A stretch of DNA of 7,436 nt from NCBI GenBank assembly GCA_041484845.1, contig JBGPIK010000347.1, positions 1 to 7,436 on the forward strand, given 5' to 3'. A model generated the notes under the pieces. It saw nothing but the letters and a program-made list of their open reading frames with translations. It did no database searches and was not told the origin of the DNA. Source of the DNA: JBGPIK01 sp041484845. Its GTDB lineage: Bacteria; Desulfobacterota; Binatia; UBA9968. Shown one piece after another: positions 1 through 6,271 of this stretch. How positions within the stretch are numbered: position 1 is the first letter of the stretch; each line of letters opens with the position of its first letter. The translations under genes were made by a program, and so were the position numbers.

Positions 1-105
1 CATCACCCTGAGGGGATTGCGGGGTGGCCCTCGAGGCAGTGTCCTATTGCCCACGGCTGTAGGGCTCACCGCCATCGCGGGTTTCAAAATAATCTCGGAT
101 TAGGG

Positions 106-957
106 CTAGCTATTCGGCGGATCGGGAACAAACTGCACGCCCGGGAACGGTCGCGGCTCGGCGAAACGCGGTGTGCCGGGAATGATCCCGCGCGCGACCA
201 GGTTTTCGTAGCGGTCGTAATGAATCGTCAGAATCTCGTCGGGATTTTGGCTCGCGCGGCGAAAATCGGTGTAGGAAACATCGGAGCGCTCGCGCTCGCC
301 ATGTCCGGTGCCGAGTTTATCTGGCAGGCGGCGCGCTTCAGATCGAGCAGGATCGCCAAGGTCCGCGGCAGGTAACGAAGGCCTCGTGGCAGCCGGTGGC
401 CCGCCCGCCACGCCAGCGGCCGAGTTCGCGCTACTTTCCCCGCTCCTGGGTTCCCCTACCCCACCGGACTGCTTCTCGAACGGACGCGGCGCTGGCATCA
501 GAGGCCGTGGTCGTGGCCTCCATTCACGAAAAACCGCAACGCCCATCACGCCCACGTTCTGCGGCCGGTCGGTGCGCGCGGCATAGCTATCCGGGAGCGC
601 CGTGAAGTAGAACGCCGCCACGTTGTTTTCGTTTTTGCGCCAGCCGGTGATGTCGTACGACTGCCAGGGAGACAAAACGTAGCCGGATTGCTCGTACGAC
701 GCGGTTTCGCCGCTCACCACGTTCACGCCATCCACGGAAACGACCGTGAGAACGCGCGCGCTCGTACGATTCACAACTTGGACGGCATAACGATCGCCCG
801 GATTGCCGGCGACGTACATTTCCCCGTCGTGGTAATAGACCGACAGGCTCTCGCCCGTCGAGCGATTGAGAACGTGGACATCGGCAAGTGTTCCGGCAAA
901 CGCGGACGCGGAGCCAAACAGCAGCGCAATGGCGGCGGCAAGTGCGCGGAATTTCAT
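106..957 (-). CDS. Secreted proline-rich protein of unknown function, putative ECF sigma target
   Basis: A 283-residue protein starting with a clear Sec signal peptide: charged MKFR, a hydrophobic stretch at residues 5-18, and a likely cleavage after Ala-Phe-Ala (residue 21). The mature N-terminal part (about 22-146) is rich in beta-type sequence and has the recognisable segment SGYVLSPWQSYDITGW (91-106), followed by a Phe/Ala-rich strand near 114-121 and VGVMGVAVF (135-143). Residues 147-215 are low-complexity Pro/Arg/Gly/Ala. A short conserved-looking C-terminal block (about 217-261, VSYTDFRRAS and LVARGIIPG) follows. There are no cysteines and no visible catalytic motif. From memory, similar proteins occur beside ECF sigma/anti-sigma pairs in proteobacteria, but I know no assigned function. 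The ATG at 957 has a strong GGAAGGAG site seven bases upstream. The gene lies 69 bases after the anti-sigma gene, with its own putative ECF promoter in that gap. It probably acts in the periplasm or outside the cell. Confidence 0.85.
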   Translation of the reverse strand: MKFRALAAAIALLFGSASAFAGTLADVHVLNRSTGESLSVYYHDGEMYVAGNPGDRYAVQVVNRTSARVLTVVSVDGVNVVSGETASYEQSGYVLSPWQSYDITGWRKNENNVAAFYFTALPDSYAARTDRPQNVGVMGVAVFREWRPRPRPLMPAPRPFEKQSGGVGEPRSGESSANSAAGVAGGPPAATRPSLPAADLGDPARSEARRLPDKLGTGHGERERSDVSYTDFRRASQNPDEILTIHYDRYENLVARGIIPGTPRFAEPRPFPGVQFVPDPPNS

Positions 958-992
958 CAGGCATCTCCTTCCAGACGAGTGGGATGTTCGGT

Positions 993-1022
993 TAAACGGA
1001 GGCCGTAACCGAGTGGGGTTAA
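993..1022 (-). promoter_or_regulatory. Putative ECF-type promoter of the secreted-protein gene
   Basis: Read on the minus strand this is TTAACCCC (1022-1015), 13 bases, then CTCCGTTTA (1001-993). The same two blocks with the same 13-base spacer occur upstream of the sigma gene at 2576-2605, while the spacers themselves differ. An AAC-containing -35 and a CGT-containing -10 are typical of ECF promoters. The element fits entirely in the gap between the anti-sigma stop and the secreted gene, and the expected transcript would start about 25-30 bases before the ATG at 957, leaving room for its ribosome binding site. The role as a promoter is inferred; the sequence identity of the two copies is seen directly. 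Confidence 0.72.
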
Positions 1023-1026
1023 AAGG

Positions 1027-1956
1027 CTACTTCAGGTCGTCTGGCACAGTGAAATTAGGGAATTTCTTGGGAAACACGACGAGCAGCTCCGCCGCCTCCG
1101 TGCTGCGCCCCGCGCGTTTTAGGGAGCGGATCTCGTCGATCCACACTTCGGGAGGACGACCCTCGAGACGCTGCGAAAGCGACAGCGCAGATGGCGGCGC
1201 CGCTAAGGTTTTATCCTTCTCCGCCTCCCGCTCGAGTCGACGAAACGGGGGGGAGCGAAACACGCTCCCCGCCGGCGCATCGGCGGATTCCGCCGGTACT
1301 GGCGCGCGAGGAACAACTACTGGCTCGTCGACGGGCCGCGGAGCTGGCAAGGCACTGGGAGCGCCAGGAAATGGTTTAGGTGTGGGCTGCGTTTCTCGTC
1401 GTTCGGCTTGCGTGTCAGTTTGCGGTGCTGGCGCCGTTCTGCTTACTGCGCCGGCCTCCCCTGCCGCGCCTTCAATCTCCTCGCCGCGGATCGGTCTGTT
1501 CTGACGCGATTGTGCGGTGTCATGTCCGAGAGGAGTGGCAGTGGCTTCATCCGCTCGGCGCTCTTTTTCGAGCTTCGGTTGAAACTTCCCTGCGTTTTCC
1601 TTTGCGACCGGCTCTTCCTGAACACTCGGCTTCGCTGTGGGCGCGAGTGCGGGGACCAACTCTACCTCGCGCGTGTTATAAACCCTGAGGGCAACACCGA
1701 CTGCAAGCAGAAGCGTCGCGGCGAGCGCAAGCGGCGCCCGCCAGCGGCGGAGCCTCGACCGAGGCCTGGCCGCCTCAACGCTTAGCGGACGCCCCTGTAC
1801 GGCCCGAAGCGCGGCGGCTCGAATGGCATCGTCGAGTGCTTGAGGCGGCTCACCCGCCGCGTTTTCGACAGCCTCCCGATAGGCACGTGACAATACCTCA
1901 CTCCGTGGGTCATCGGACTTCCCCGTTTTTCGCGTGTTGTCAGCGCCATTCGTCAT
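1027..1956 (-). CDS. Putative membrane anti-sigma factor
   Basis: A 309-residue protein encoded directly after the ECF sigma factor; the start ATG overlaps the sigma TGA (ATGA), with GAAGGA six bases upstream. Layout: a cytoplasmic N-terminal region (1-71) with helix-forming motifs around RAYREAVENAA and EPPQALDDAIRAAALRAV (36-53); an Arg-rich flank; one membrane segment at about 73-91; a long Pro/Ala/Glu-rich, probably extended linker (about 100-260); and a C-terminal block (264-309) with PEVWIDEIRSLKRAGRSTEA, which resembles a single TPR-like helical hairpin. The topology fits a sigma-binding inner-membrane anchor with a periplasmic sensor end. There is no cysteine, so it is not a zinc-binding (HxxxCxxC) anti-sigma factor. 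The anti-sigma role is inferred from gene order and topology rather than from a recognised anti-sigma domain. Confidence 0.75.
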   Translation of the reverse strand: MTNGADNTRKTGKSDDPRSEVLSRAYREAVENAAGEPPQALDDAIRAAALRAVQGRPLSVEAARPRSRLRRWRAPLALAATLLLAVGVALRVYNTREVELVPALAPTAKPSVQEEPVAKENAGKFQPKLEKERRADEATATPLGHDTAQSRQNRPIRGEEIEGAAGEAGAVSRTAPAPQTDTQAERRETQPTPKPFPGAPSALPAPRPVDEPVVVPRAPVPAESADAPAGSVFRSPPFRRLEREAEKDKTLAAPPSALSLSQRLEGRPPEVWIDEIRSLKRAGRSTEAAELLVVFPKKFPNFTVPDDLK

Positions 1957-2525
1957 TGCATGTCCTTCAAATCCCGTCGCAGCTTAGCGAGCGCGTAGCG
2001 AAGACGGCTCTTTGCGGTCTCGCGCGTCACGCCGGTGACCGTGGCGATCTCTTCGACCGTCAGATCGCCCTCCTGCTGCAACACGAACGCCTCGCGCTGA
2101 ACCGCAGGTAGCGCATCGAGCGCTTCGATAATTCGCTCGGCGATACGTCTGCGAGCGAGCATAGACTCAGGACTGTCCGCTTCCGGCGCCGAGGCTTCAT
2201 CGACCGGACCGTCATCTCCGTTAACCAGCAAAGGAATCTCTTGCGGCCTGGCGCCAGCCGAGCGAAAGTGATCCATCAAGCGGTTGTGCGCAATCGTATA
2301 GAGCCACGTTGTGAACCTTGCCGAAGCGACATAGCTGTCGCGTGCCTTGATCACCCGCATCCAGATGTCCTGAAAGATCTCCTCGGCAATGGGGTCCTGC
2401 CCCACTTGCCGGCGCACGTAGCGAAACACGGGCGCGCGATGACGCCCGTAAAGCGCCTCGAATGCCGCGCCATCGCCTGCCGCATAGGCGACCATCAGTT
2501 CCGCATCGGTGGCGTTGCGCATCAT
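1953..2525 (-). CDS. RNA polymerase ECF-family sigma factor
   Basis: A 190-residue protein of typical ECF length. Sigma region 2 spans about 22-90: LYGRHRAPVFRYVRRQ, AEEIFQDIWMRVIKA (core-binding and -10 recognition helices) and FTTWLYTIAHNRLMDHFRS. A variable acidic linker (about 91-125) follows. Sigma region 4 spans about 130-185, with EALDALPAVQREAFVLQ and the helix-turn-helix LTVEEIATVTGVTRETAKSRL, which reads the -35 element. Regions 1 and 3 are absent, as expected for this group. It directs core RNA polymerase to a dedicated set of promoters and is probably held inactive by the overlapping downstream membrane protein. Two adjacent ATG codons (2525 and 2522) are possible starts, and neither has a good Shine-Dalgarno site. 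A putative self-recognised promoter lies 50 bases upstream. The signal it responds to cannot be read from the sequence. Confidence 0.95.
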   Translation of the reverse strand: MMRNATDAELMVAYAAGDGAAFEALYGRHRAPVFRYVRRQVGQDPIAEEIFQDIWMRVIKARDSYVASARFTTWLYTIAHNRLMDHFRSAGARPQEIPLLVNGDDGPVDEASAPEADSPESMLARRRIAERIIEALDALPAVQREAFVLQQEGDLTVEEIATVTGVTRETAKSRLRYALAKLRRDLKDMQ

Positions 2526-2575
2526 GCTTCGGGAGTTTAGCCGAGCCGGACGACGGAATCGAGGCTCAAACTCTG

Positions 2576-2605
2576 TAAACGGAGAAAGAGGCGTGTCGGG
2601 GTTAA
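2576..2605 (-). promoter_or_regulatory. Putative autoregulatory ECF promoter of the sigma/anti-sigma operon
   Basis: On the minus strand: TTAACCCC (2605-2598), 13 bases, then CTCCGTTTA (2584-2576), followed 50 bases later by the sigma ATG. Both blocks and the spacer length match the copy at 993-1022 exactly. The element sits in the 105-base gap between hyuB and the sigma gene, where a promoter is expected. ECF sigma factors commonly activate their own operon. No good housekeeping promoter is evident in this gap. Its use by this particular sigma factor is inferred. Confidence 0.72.
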
Positions 2606-2630
2606 TTGCAGAGAGACGTGGAACGTTTGG

Positions 2631-4313
2631 CTATGAATTCGTTGTGAAGGCAAGCGGATAATTCTCTTTTGCTTTTACCTTCGAAACATAGCCTAACGCA
2701 ACGTCCTCTTTTACCAAAGCGGCATCACGCTCCGCAGGATTGCCGTAACCGCCACCGCCGGCAGTGAGGAACGTCACGGTCTCTCCGGGTTGGACGAGGA
2801 GATGGCTGAATTTCCCCGGAAGTTTTTCTTGCCTGCCGTTGCGCTTGATCAGCGTCAGATTAGTCATGCCTTCCGCACCACCCAACAAGCCCCAGGGCGG
2901 ACATAGAATCCGGTCCGTATTGCGGCTGACAAACAGATTACAGAGCGGCGTTACCATGACTTCTAGACCGATACCGCCGCGAAATTTACCGGCGCCGCCA
3001 CTGTCGGGTCGCAGAGCGTGCCGTTCGTAAAGGAGCGGATAGTACAGCTCCTGTAACTCAATGGGCGTATTCTTCACATCGCCCTGGCACATGGAGACCG
3101 CAGCGGAAGCGCCGTCCTCAAATGGACGACCGCCCCAGCCGCCGCCGATAATGTTCTGGCACACATAGCGCCGGCCGGTCTTGGGATGAGCGCCAAAAAT
3201 TGCGTAACCGCCCATATCGCCTTTATGCGCCGCCGGAATCCGCTCCGGCAGCGCAGGCGCCAGCGCGCGAAAGATGGTGTCGAGGACGGTCGGCAGAGAC
3301 AAACTCCAACCGCCGATCGGCGCCGGCCGGCGCGCGCTGAGCAGTTTGCCCGGCGGCAGGATAACTTTGAGCGCGCGAAATGAACCTTCGTTAACTTCAC
3401 GGTGCGGCGATGTCAGCGCTTTAAAGGCCACGCGCGCTGCGGCCATGCCGCCGGATGAGCCGCAGTTGATAAAACCCGACACTTGGTCGCTCACTGAGGA
3501 AAAATCGATTGCGAACTCGTCACCCTTGACCTCGACTTTGACTTTGATTGGCACCGTCTTGGTCAGATCCCTGCCATCGTCATCCAGGAACGACGACGCC
3601 TCATAGACTCCGTCGGGAATCGCGCGCACCGCTTCGCGCACGAGCTTGTCGGTCTGATCCCAGATGACTTGAACCGCTTCCTGAAATCGGCCGCCGCCGT
3701 ATCTTCGACAGATCTGCGCCAAGCGCTCCTCTCCGGTGCGGCAGGAAGCGATCTGCGCGCGCAAATCGCCTAACGATGATTCCGGAAAGCGAATATTGTC
3801 CTCGATCAGGCGCAACACTTCGTGGTTGGGTTTACCTTCGGAGTAAATTTTGACCGAGCGAATTTGCAGCCCTTCTTCGTAGACGTCGCGCGCCATGCTG
3901 GACCCGAAACCGGTGCTCGCTCCGCCGACGTCGATCCAATGGGCGCGCACCGCCAGAAAGCAGAGCAATTGGCCTTCCCAGAAAAACGGCGTGTAGACCA
4001 CCATATTGTTCAAATGCTGGCCGCAGATCTCCGGGTGATTGACTAAGAAAACATCGCCGGGATGAATATTCTCCAATCCATAGACCGTTACCCCGTCCTC
4101 GACCGCAACGCCCAAATCGGCGAGAAAAATCGGCAAAGCCCCTTCATTCTGCGACATCGTCCGGCCCTGGTGATCGACGATACTGACACAGTAGTCCTGC
4201 ACCTCGTAGATCATCATGTTGTAGGCGGTCTTTTTCAGCACCGCCGACATCTCATTGGCAGCCGCCTTCAAAGCGCAGCGTATAATTTCTACCGTAATGG
4301 GGTCGAGGGACAT
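2631..4313 (-). CDS. hyuB: Hydantoinase B/oxoprolinase family protein (HyuB-like)
   Basis: A complete 560-residue protein of the HyuB family (Pfam hydantoinase B/oxoprolinase), which also includes the C-terminal half of 5-oxoprolinase and large subunits of acetone and acetophenone carboxylases. These enzymes usually work with a HyuA ATPase partner on cyclic amides or ketones in the cytoplasm. Family marks: N-terminal DPITVEIIRCAL; GDVFLVNHPEICGQHLNN (86-103); VRAHWIDVGG (122-131); the Gly-rich segment IIGGGWGGRPFEDG (388-401); PDSGGAGKFRGGIGLE (436-451); and the C-terminal TAGGGGYGNPAERD (517-530). Length is normal and I see no frameshift. Residue 103 is Asn where the usual HLxD motif has Asp. 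The start at 4313 matches the usual family N terminus but has no Shine-Dalgarno site. No hyuA lies next to it in the window, so the substrate cannot be assigned. Confidence 0.93.
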   Translation of the reverse strand: MSLDPITVEIIRCALKAAANEMSAVLKKTAYNMMIYEVQDYCVSIVDHQGRTMSQNEGALPIFLADLGVAVEDGVTVYGLENIHPGDVFLVNHPEICGQHLNNMVVYTPFFWEGQLLCFLAVRAHWIDVGGASTGFGSSMARDVYEEGLQIRSVKIYSEGKPNHEVLRLIEDNIRFPESSLGDLRAQIASCRTGEERLAQICRRYGGGRFQEAVQVIWDQTDKLVREAVRAIPDGVYEASSFLDDDGRDLTKTVPIKVKVEVKGDEFAIDFSSVSDQVSGFINCGSSGGMAAARVAFKALTSPHREVNEGSFRALKVILPPGKLLSARRPAPIGGWSLSLPTVLDTIFRALAPALPERIPAAHKGDMGGYAIFGAHPKTGRRYVCQNIIGGGWGGRPFEDGASAAVSMCQGDVKNTPIELQELYYPLLYERHALRPDSGGAGKFRGGIGLEVMVTPLCNLFVSRNTDRILCPPWGLLGGAEGMTNLTLIKRNGRQEKLPGKFSHLLVQPGETVTFLTAGGGGYGNPAERDAALVKEDVALGYVSKVKAKENYPLAFTTNS

Positions 4314-4404
4314 GGTTTTATATTAATCGATTAGCAATCGCCGCAGAGAATGGACCGCCACGCAAACAAAATGACCGGCTCATCGCTCCAAGCGCACTTT
4401 TCGC

Positions 4405-4433
4405 AATATCCGGTTATCGGCCTAATTTGTCAA
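4405..4433 (-). promoter_or_regulatory. Putative housekeeping (sigma-70 type) promoter of hyuB
   Basis: Read on the minus strand: a perfect TTGACA (4433-4428), a 17-base spacer, then GATATT (4410-4405, four of six matches to TATAAT). Transcription would start near 4398 and give a leader of about 85 bases before the hyuB ATG at 4313. The position in the divergent intergenic region and the ideal spacing support it. Confidence 0.55.
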
Positions 4434-4570
4434 CGAGCAAGAATAACACAGCCAAAATCCATGTGTGCTGCTATGGCCCTATTGAAGCCGCGAAACGGAG
4501 AGCCGCGGCCGACAGACACCCGGAAAATATTCCCGCAACACAACAACCACCCCCATTCTCCTTGACGACC

Positions 4571-4601
4571 TTGATGAGACTTTGCTAGCCTCTCCTATAC
4601 T
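4571..4601 (+). promoter_or_regulatory. Possible promoter of the sensor kinase operon
   Basis: TATACT (4596-4601, five of six matches to TATAAT) is preceded by TTGATG (4571-4576) with a somewhat long 19-base spacer. A better -35 match, TTGACG at 4562-4567, is too far away to pair with it. If TATACT is the -10, transcription would start about 8 bases before the GTG at 4616, leaving almost no leader. Confidence 0.35.
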
Positions 4602-4615
4602 CCCAGAGCAAATAC

Positions 4616-6271
4616 GTGCTTAAACAAGAAGTCCCATTTCTCGACGGCGCGGTGGCCTCAGCGCCCACCGGCTGGGGTGAAAGAGCCGCGCTCTTTCTCC
4701 TGACGCGCTCACCGTTAGGAACCCTCGTTCGCTGGATCGCGACCATCAAGGCCTCGGTCCATGCAAAACTGCTCGCGAGTTTTCTCTTGGTCACGTTGCT
4801 CTTTATCGGCCTCGGGGTTCTGAGCCTTCAGACCATCACCAAGATGTCCCGGCAGAGCCAGCTCCTGGATCAGGTGCACGAACGAGTGCACTGGTCGCAA
4901 GAGATCCAGCACGCCTTGGCCCTGCAAATGAATTTCACCGCCATGGCTTTGCTCTTGCGCGAGGAGAGCACCGTCGAAAAAATCCTTCGCGAGAACAATC
5001 GTTTCAACAATACACTCGCTCGCCTGGAGAAGGAGGCTCAACCGGAAGAGGTGCAGCTGATCCAGCGTATCCGTTCCGCCCAGGGCGAAGCGCTGAATAC
5101 TGTGGCTGACATCGCAAACCTTGTCCGGGATGGCAAGGTTGATGATGCGATGCGGCTGCAGCTCAGTACCGAGTATCCCCTCTATCTACAAATTGAAGGG
5201 TTGGTCAATCAGCTGGTCCAGCGCGAGCGCGAGAAGATGGATCGGCTTCGGGCCAGTGTCGCCGCTGCAAACAAAAACACCGTGATTCTGATGGCGAGCA
5301 GCGCAGCGGCTTTGATACTGCTGGCGTTGCTATTGGGGTTCGTCACTTCATGGTCGTTTATTTTGCCGGTCCAGCAGGCCCATGGCTTTCTCAGCGAGAT
5401 TGCGAAAGGAAACTTCGCAGCCACCATTAACGTACCCAATCGCGATGAATTCGGCGCGCTGGCGGACCGTATGAACCACATGAGCCAGGAGCTGCAACGT
5501 CTCTACGAGAGCCAGCGTCGCGGCGCGCAGGAGCTGCAGAAGCTCAACGAGCAGCTCCAGCAAGCCAGCGACGCCAAATCGAATTTTCTCGCCAACATGT
5601 CGCACGAGCTGCGCACGCCGATGAACGCCATCCTCGGATTTCTGGAGATGGTGCTTGACGAGATCTACGGGGAGGTTCCGCCCCATCTAAAGGAGCCGCT
5701 GACTGATATCCAGACCAATGGCAAGCATCTGCTTCGCCTGATCAACGACGTTCTCGATCTTTCCAAAATCGAGGCGGGTCGCATGGAGCTTGTTTTGGAC
5801 GAATATTCCGTGCAAGACGTGGTGCAAACCGTCCGATCGTCTCTCCAATCGCTGGCTCTGGAAAAGGGGTTAGAGTTTATCGCCGCATCGCAGGATGATA
5901 TTCCGCTTGCATTCGGTGACGGAAAGCGAATCACGCAATGCATGGTGAATTTGGTGGGCAATGCACTGAAGTTTAGCAAGCACGGACATGTTACGCTCTT
6001 TGTCGAACGACAGGGGGACAACCTGCTTTGCCGCGTCTCGGACACCGGCATCGGCATTCCCAAGGAAGAACTCGAAAATATTTTTACGGAGTTTCAACAA
6101 CTAGACACCGCGATCACCCGGGAATACTCCGGAACCGGACTCGGGCTGAACATCACCAAGAAATTCGTGGAAATGCATGGCGGCCGAATCTGGGTAGAAA
6201 GCCAACTCGGAAATGGATCGACTTTTTTCTTCACGATCCCTTTACGCATAAATGATGGAGGCGCCCCATGA
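4616..6271 (+). CDS. Membrane sensor histidine kinase (HAMP-HisKA-HATPase)
   Basis: A 551-residue inner-membrane kinase. An N-terminal stretch (1-50) precedes membrane helix 1 (about 51-73). A helical, mostly periplasmic sensor region follows (about 74-220), resembling the four-helix bundle of chemoreceptor-type sensors, then membrane helix 2 (about 223-251). A HAMP domain (about 242-295, with Pro251 and DEFG 277-280) and a short coiled coil (about 295-322, QELQKLNEQLQQ) come next. The dimerisation/phosphoacceptor domain has NMSHELRTPMNAILGF with His330 as the phosphorylation site. The ATPase domain shows the N box (NLVGNALKFS, Asn449), G1 (DTGIGIP, 476-482), F box (IFTEFQQLD) and G2 (GTGLGL, 506-511). 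All catalytic motifs are intact and there is no attached receiver. The GTG start at 4616 is the first plausible in-frame start after a stop at 4586-4588 but lacks a ribosome binding site; GTG 4652 is an alternative. Partners are likely the two receivers encoded downstream. Confidence 0.95.
   Translation: MLKQEVPFLDGAVASAPTGWGERAALFLLTRSPLGTLVRWIATIKASVHAKLLASFLLVTLLFIGLGVLSLQTITKMSRQSQLLDQVHERVHWSQEIQHALALQMNFTAMALLLREESTVEKILRENNRFNNTLARLEKEAQPEEVQLIQRIRSAQGEALNTVADIANLVRDGKVDDAMRLQLSTEYPLYLQIEGLVNQLVQREREKMDRLRASVAAANKNTVILMASSAAALILLALLLGFVTSWSFILPVQQAHGFLSEIAKGNFAATINVPNRDEFGALADRMNHMSQELQRLYESQRRGAQELQKLNEQLQQASDAKSNFLANMSHELRTPMNAILGFLEMVLDEIYGEVPPHLKEPLTDIQTNGKHLLRLINDVLDLSKIEAGRMELVLDEYSVQDVVQTVRSSLQSLALEKGLEFIAASQDDIPLAFGDGKRITQCMVNLVGNALKFSKHGHVTLFVERQGDNLLCRVSDTGIGIPKEELENIFTEFQQLDTAITREYSGTGLGLNITKKFVEMHGGRIWVESQLGNGSTFFFTIPLRINDGGAP

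Larger units (their letters stand above)
4314..4615. other. Divergent intergenic region between hyuB and the sensor kinase
   Basis: 302 bases without a supported gene. It separates two divergently transcribed units and so should contain both of their promoters. I see a good minus-strand promoter candidate at 4405-4433 and a weaker plus-strand candidate at 4571-4601. The stretch just before hyuB (4316-4327) is A/T-rich and has no ribosome binding site. The middle (about 4440-4560) shows nothing I can assign. A short plus-strand reading frame at 4350-4565 has no ribosome binding site or recognisable content and is not supported. Confidence 0.7.

Noticed and set aside
1..75. Open minus-strand frame from an ATG at 75 running off the left edge (25 codons)
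   Set aside because: Too short to judge, no good ribosome binding site, and no recognisable protein content. It could be the start of a real gene, but the window does not show enough.
86..102. TAATC-CGA-GATTA hairpin followed by TTTT on the minus strand, just after the secreted-protein gene
   Set aside because: Position is right for a terminator, but the stem is only five pairs with a single G-C pair and the T-run is four bases, too weak to call.
866..1504. Long plus-strand open frame (212 codons) opposite the secreted and anti-sigma genes
   Set aside because: It straddles two well-supported minus-strand genes and their promoter gap, and its translation is low-complexity Arg/Ser/Gly/Ala typical of antisense GC-rich DNA.
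2550..2575. TTTACA with a CGTCG-like sequence 17 bases later before the sigma gene, as a housekeeping or alternative ECF promoter
   Set aside because: The second element does not resemble a sigma-70 -10 box, it is not repeated elsewhere, and the duplicated bipartite motif explains the region better.
4491..4500. AAACGGAG in the hyuB upstream region, a near match to the -10 block of the ECF motif
   Set aside because: No GGGGTTAA block is present at the required distance on the plus-strand reading, so there is no third copy of the bipartite promoter here.
4350..4565. Plus-strand 71-codon open frame in the divergent intergenic region
   Set aside because: It overlaps the likely hyuB promoter, has no ribosome binding site and shows no protein-like composition.
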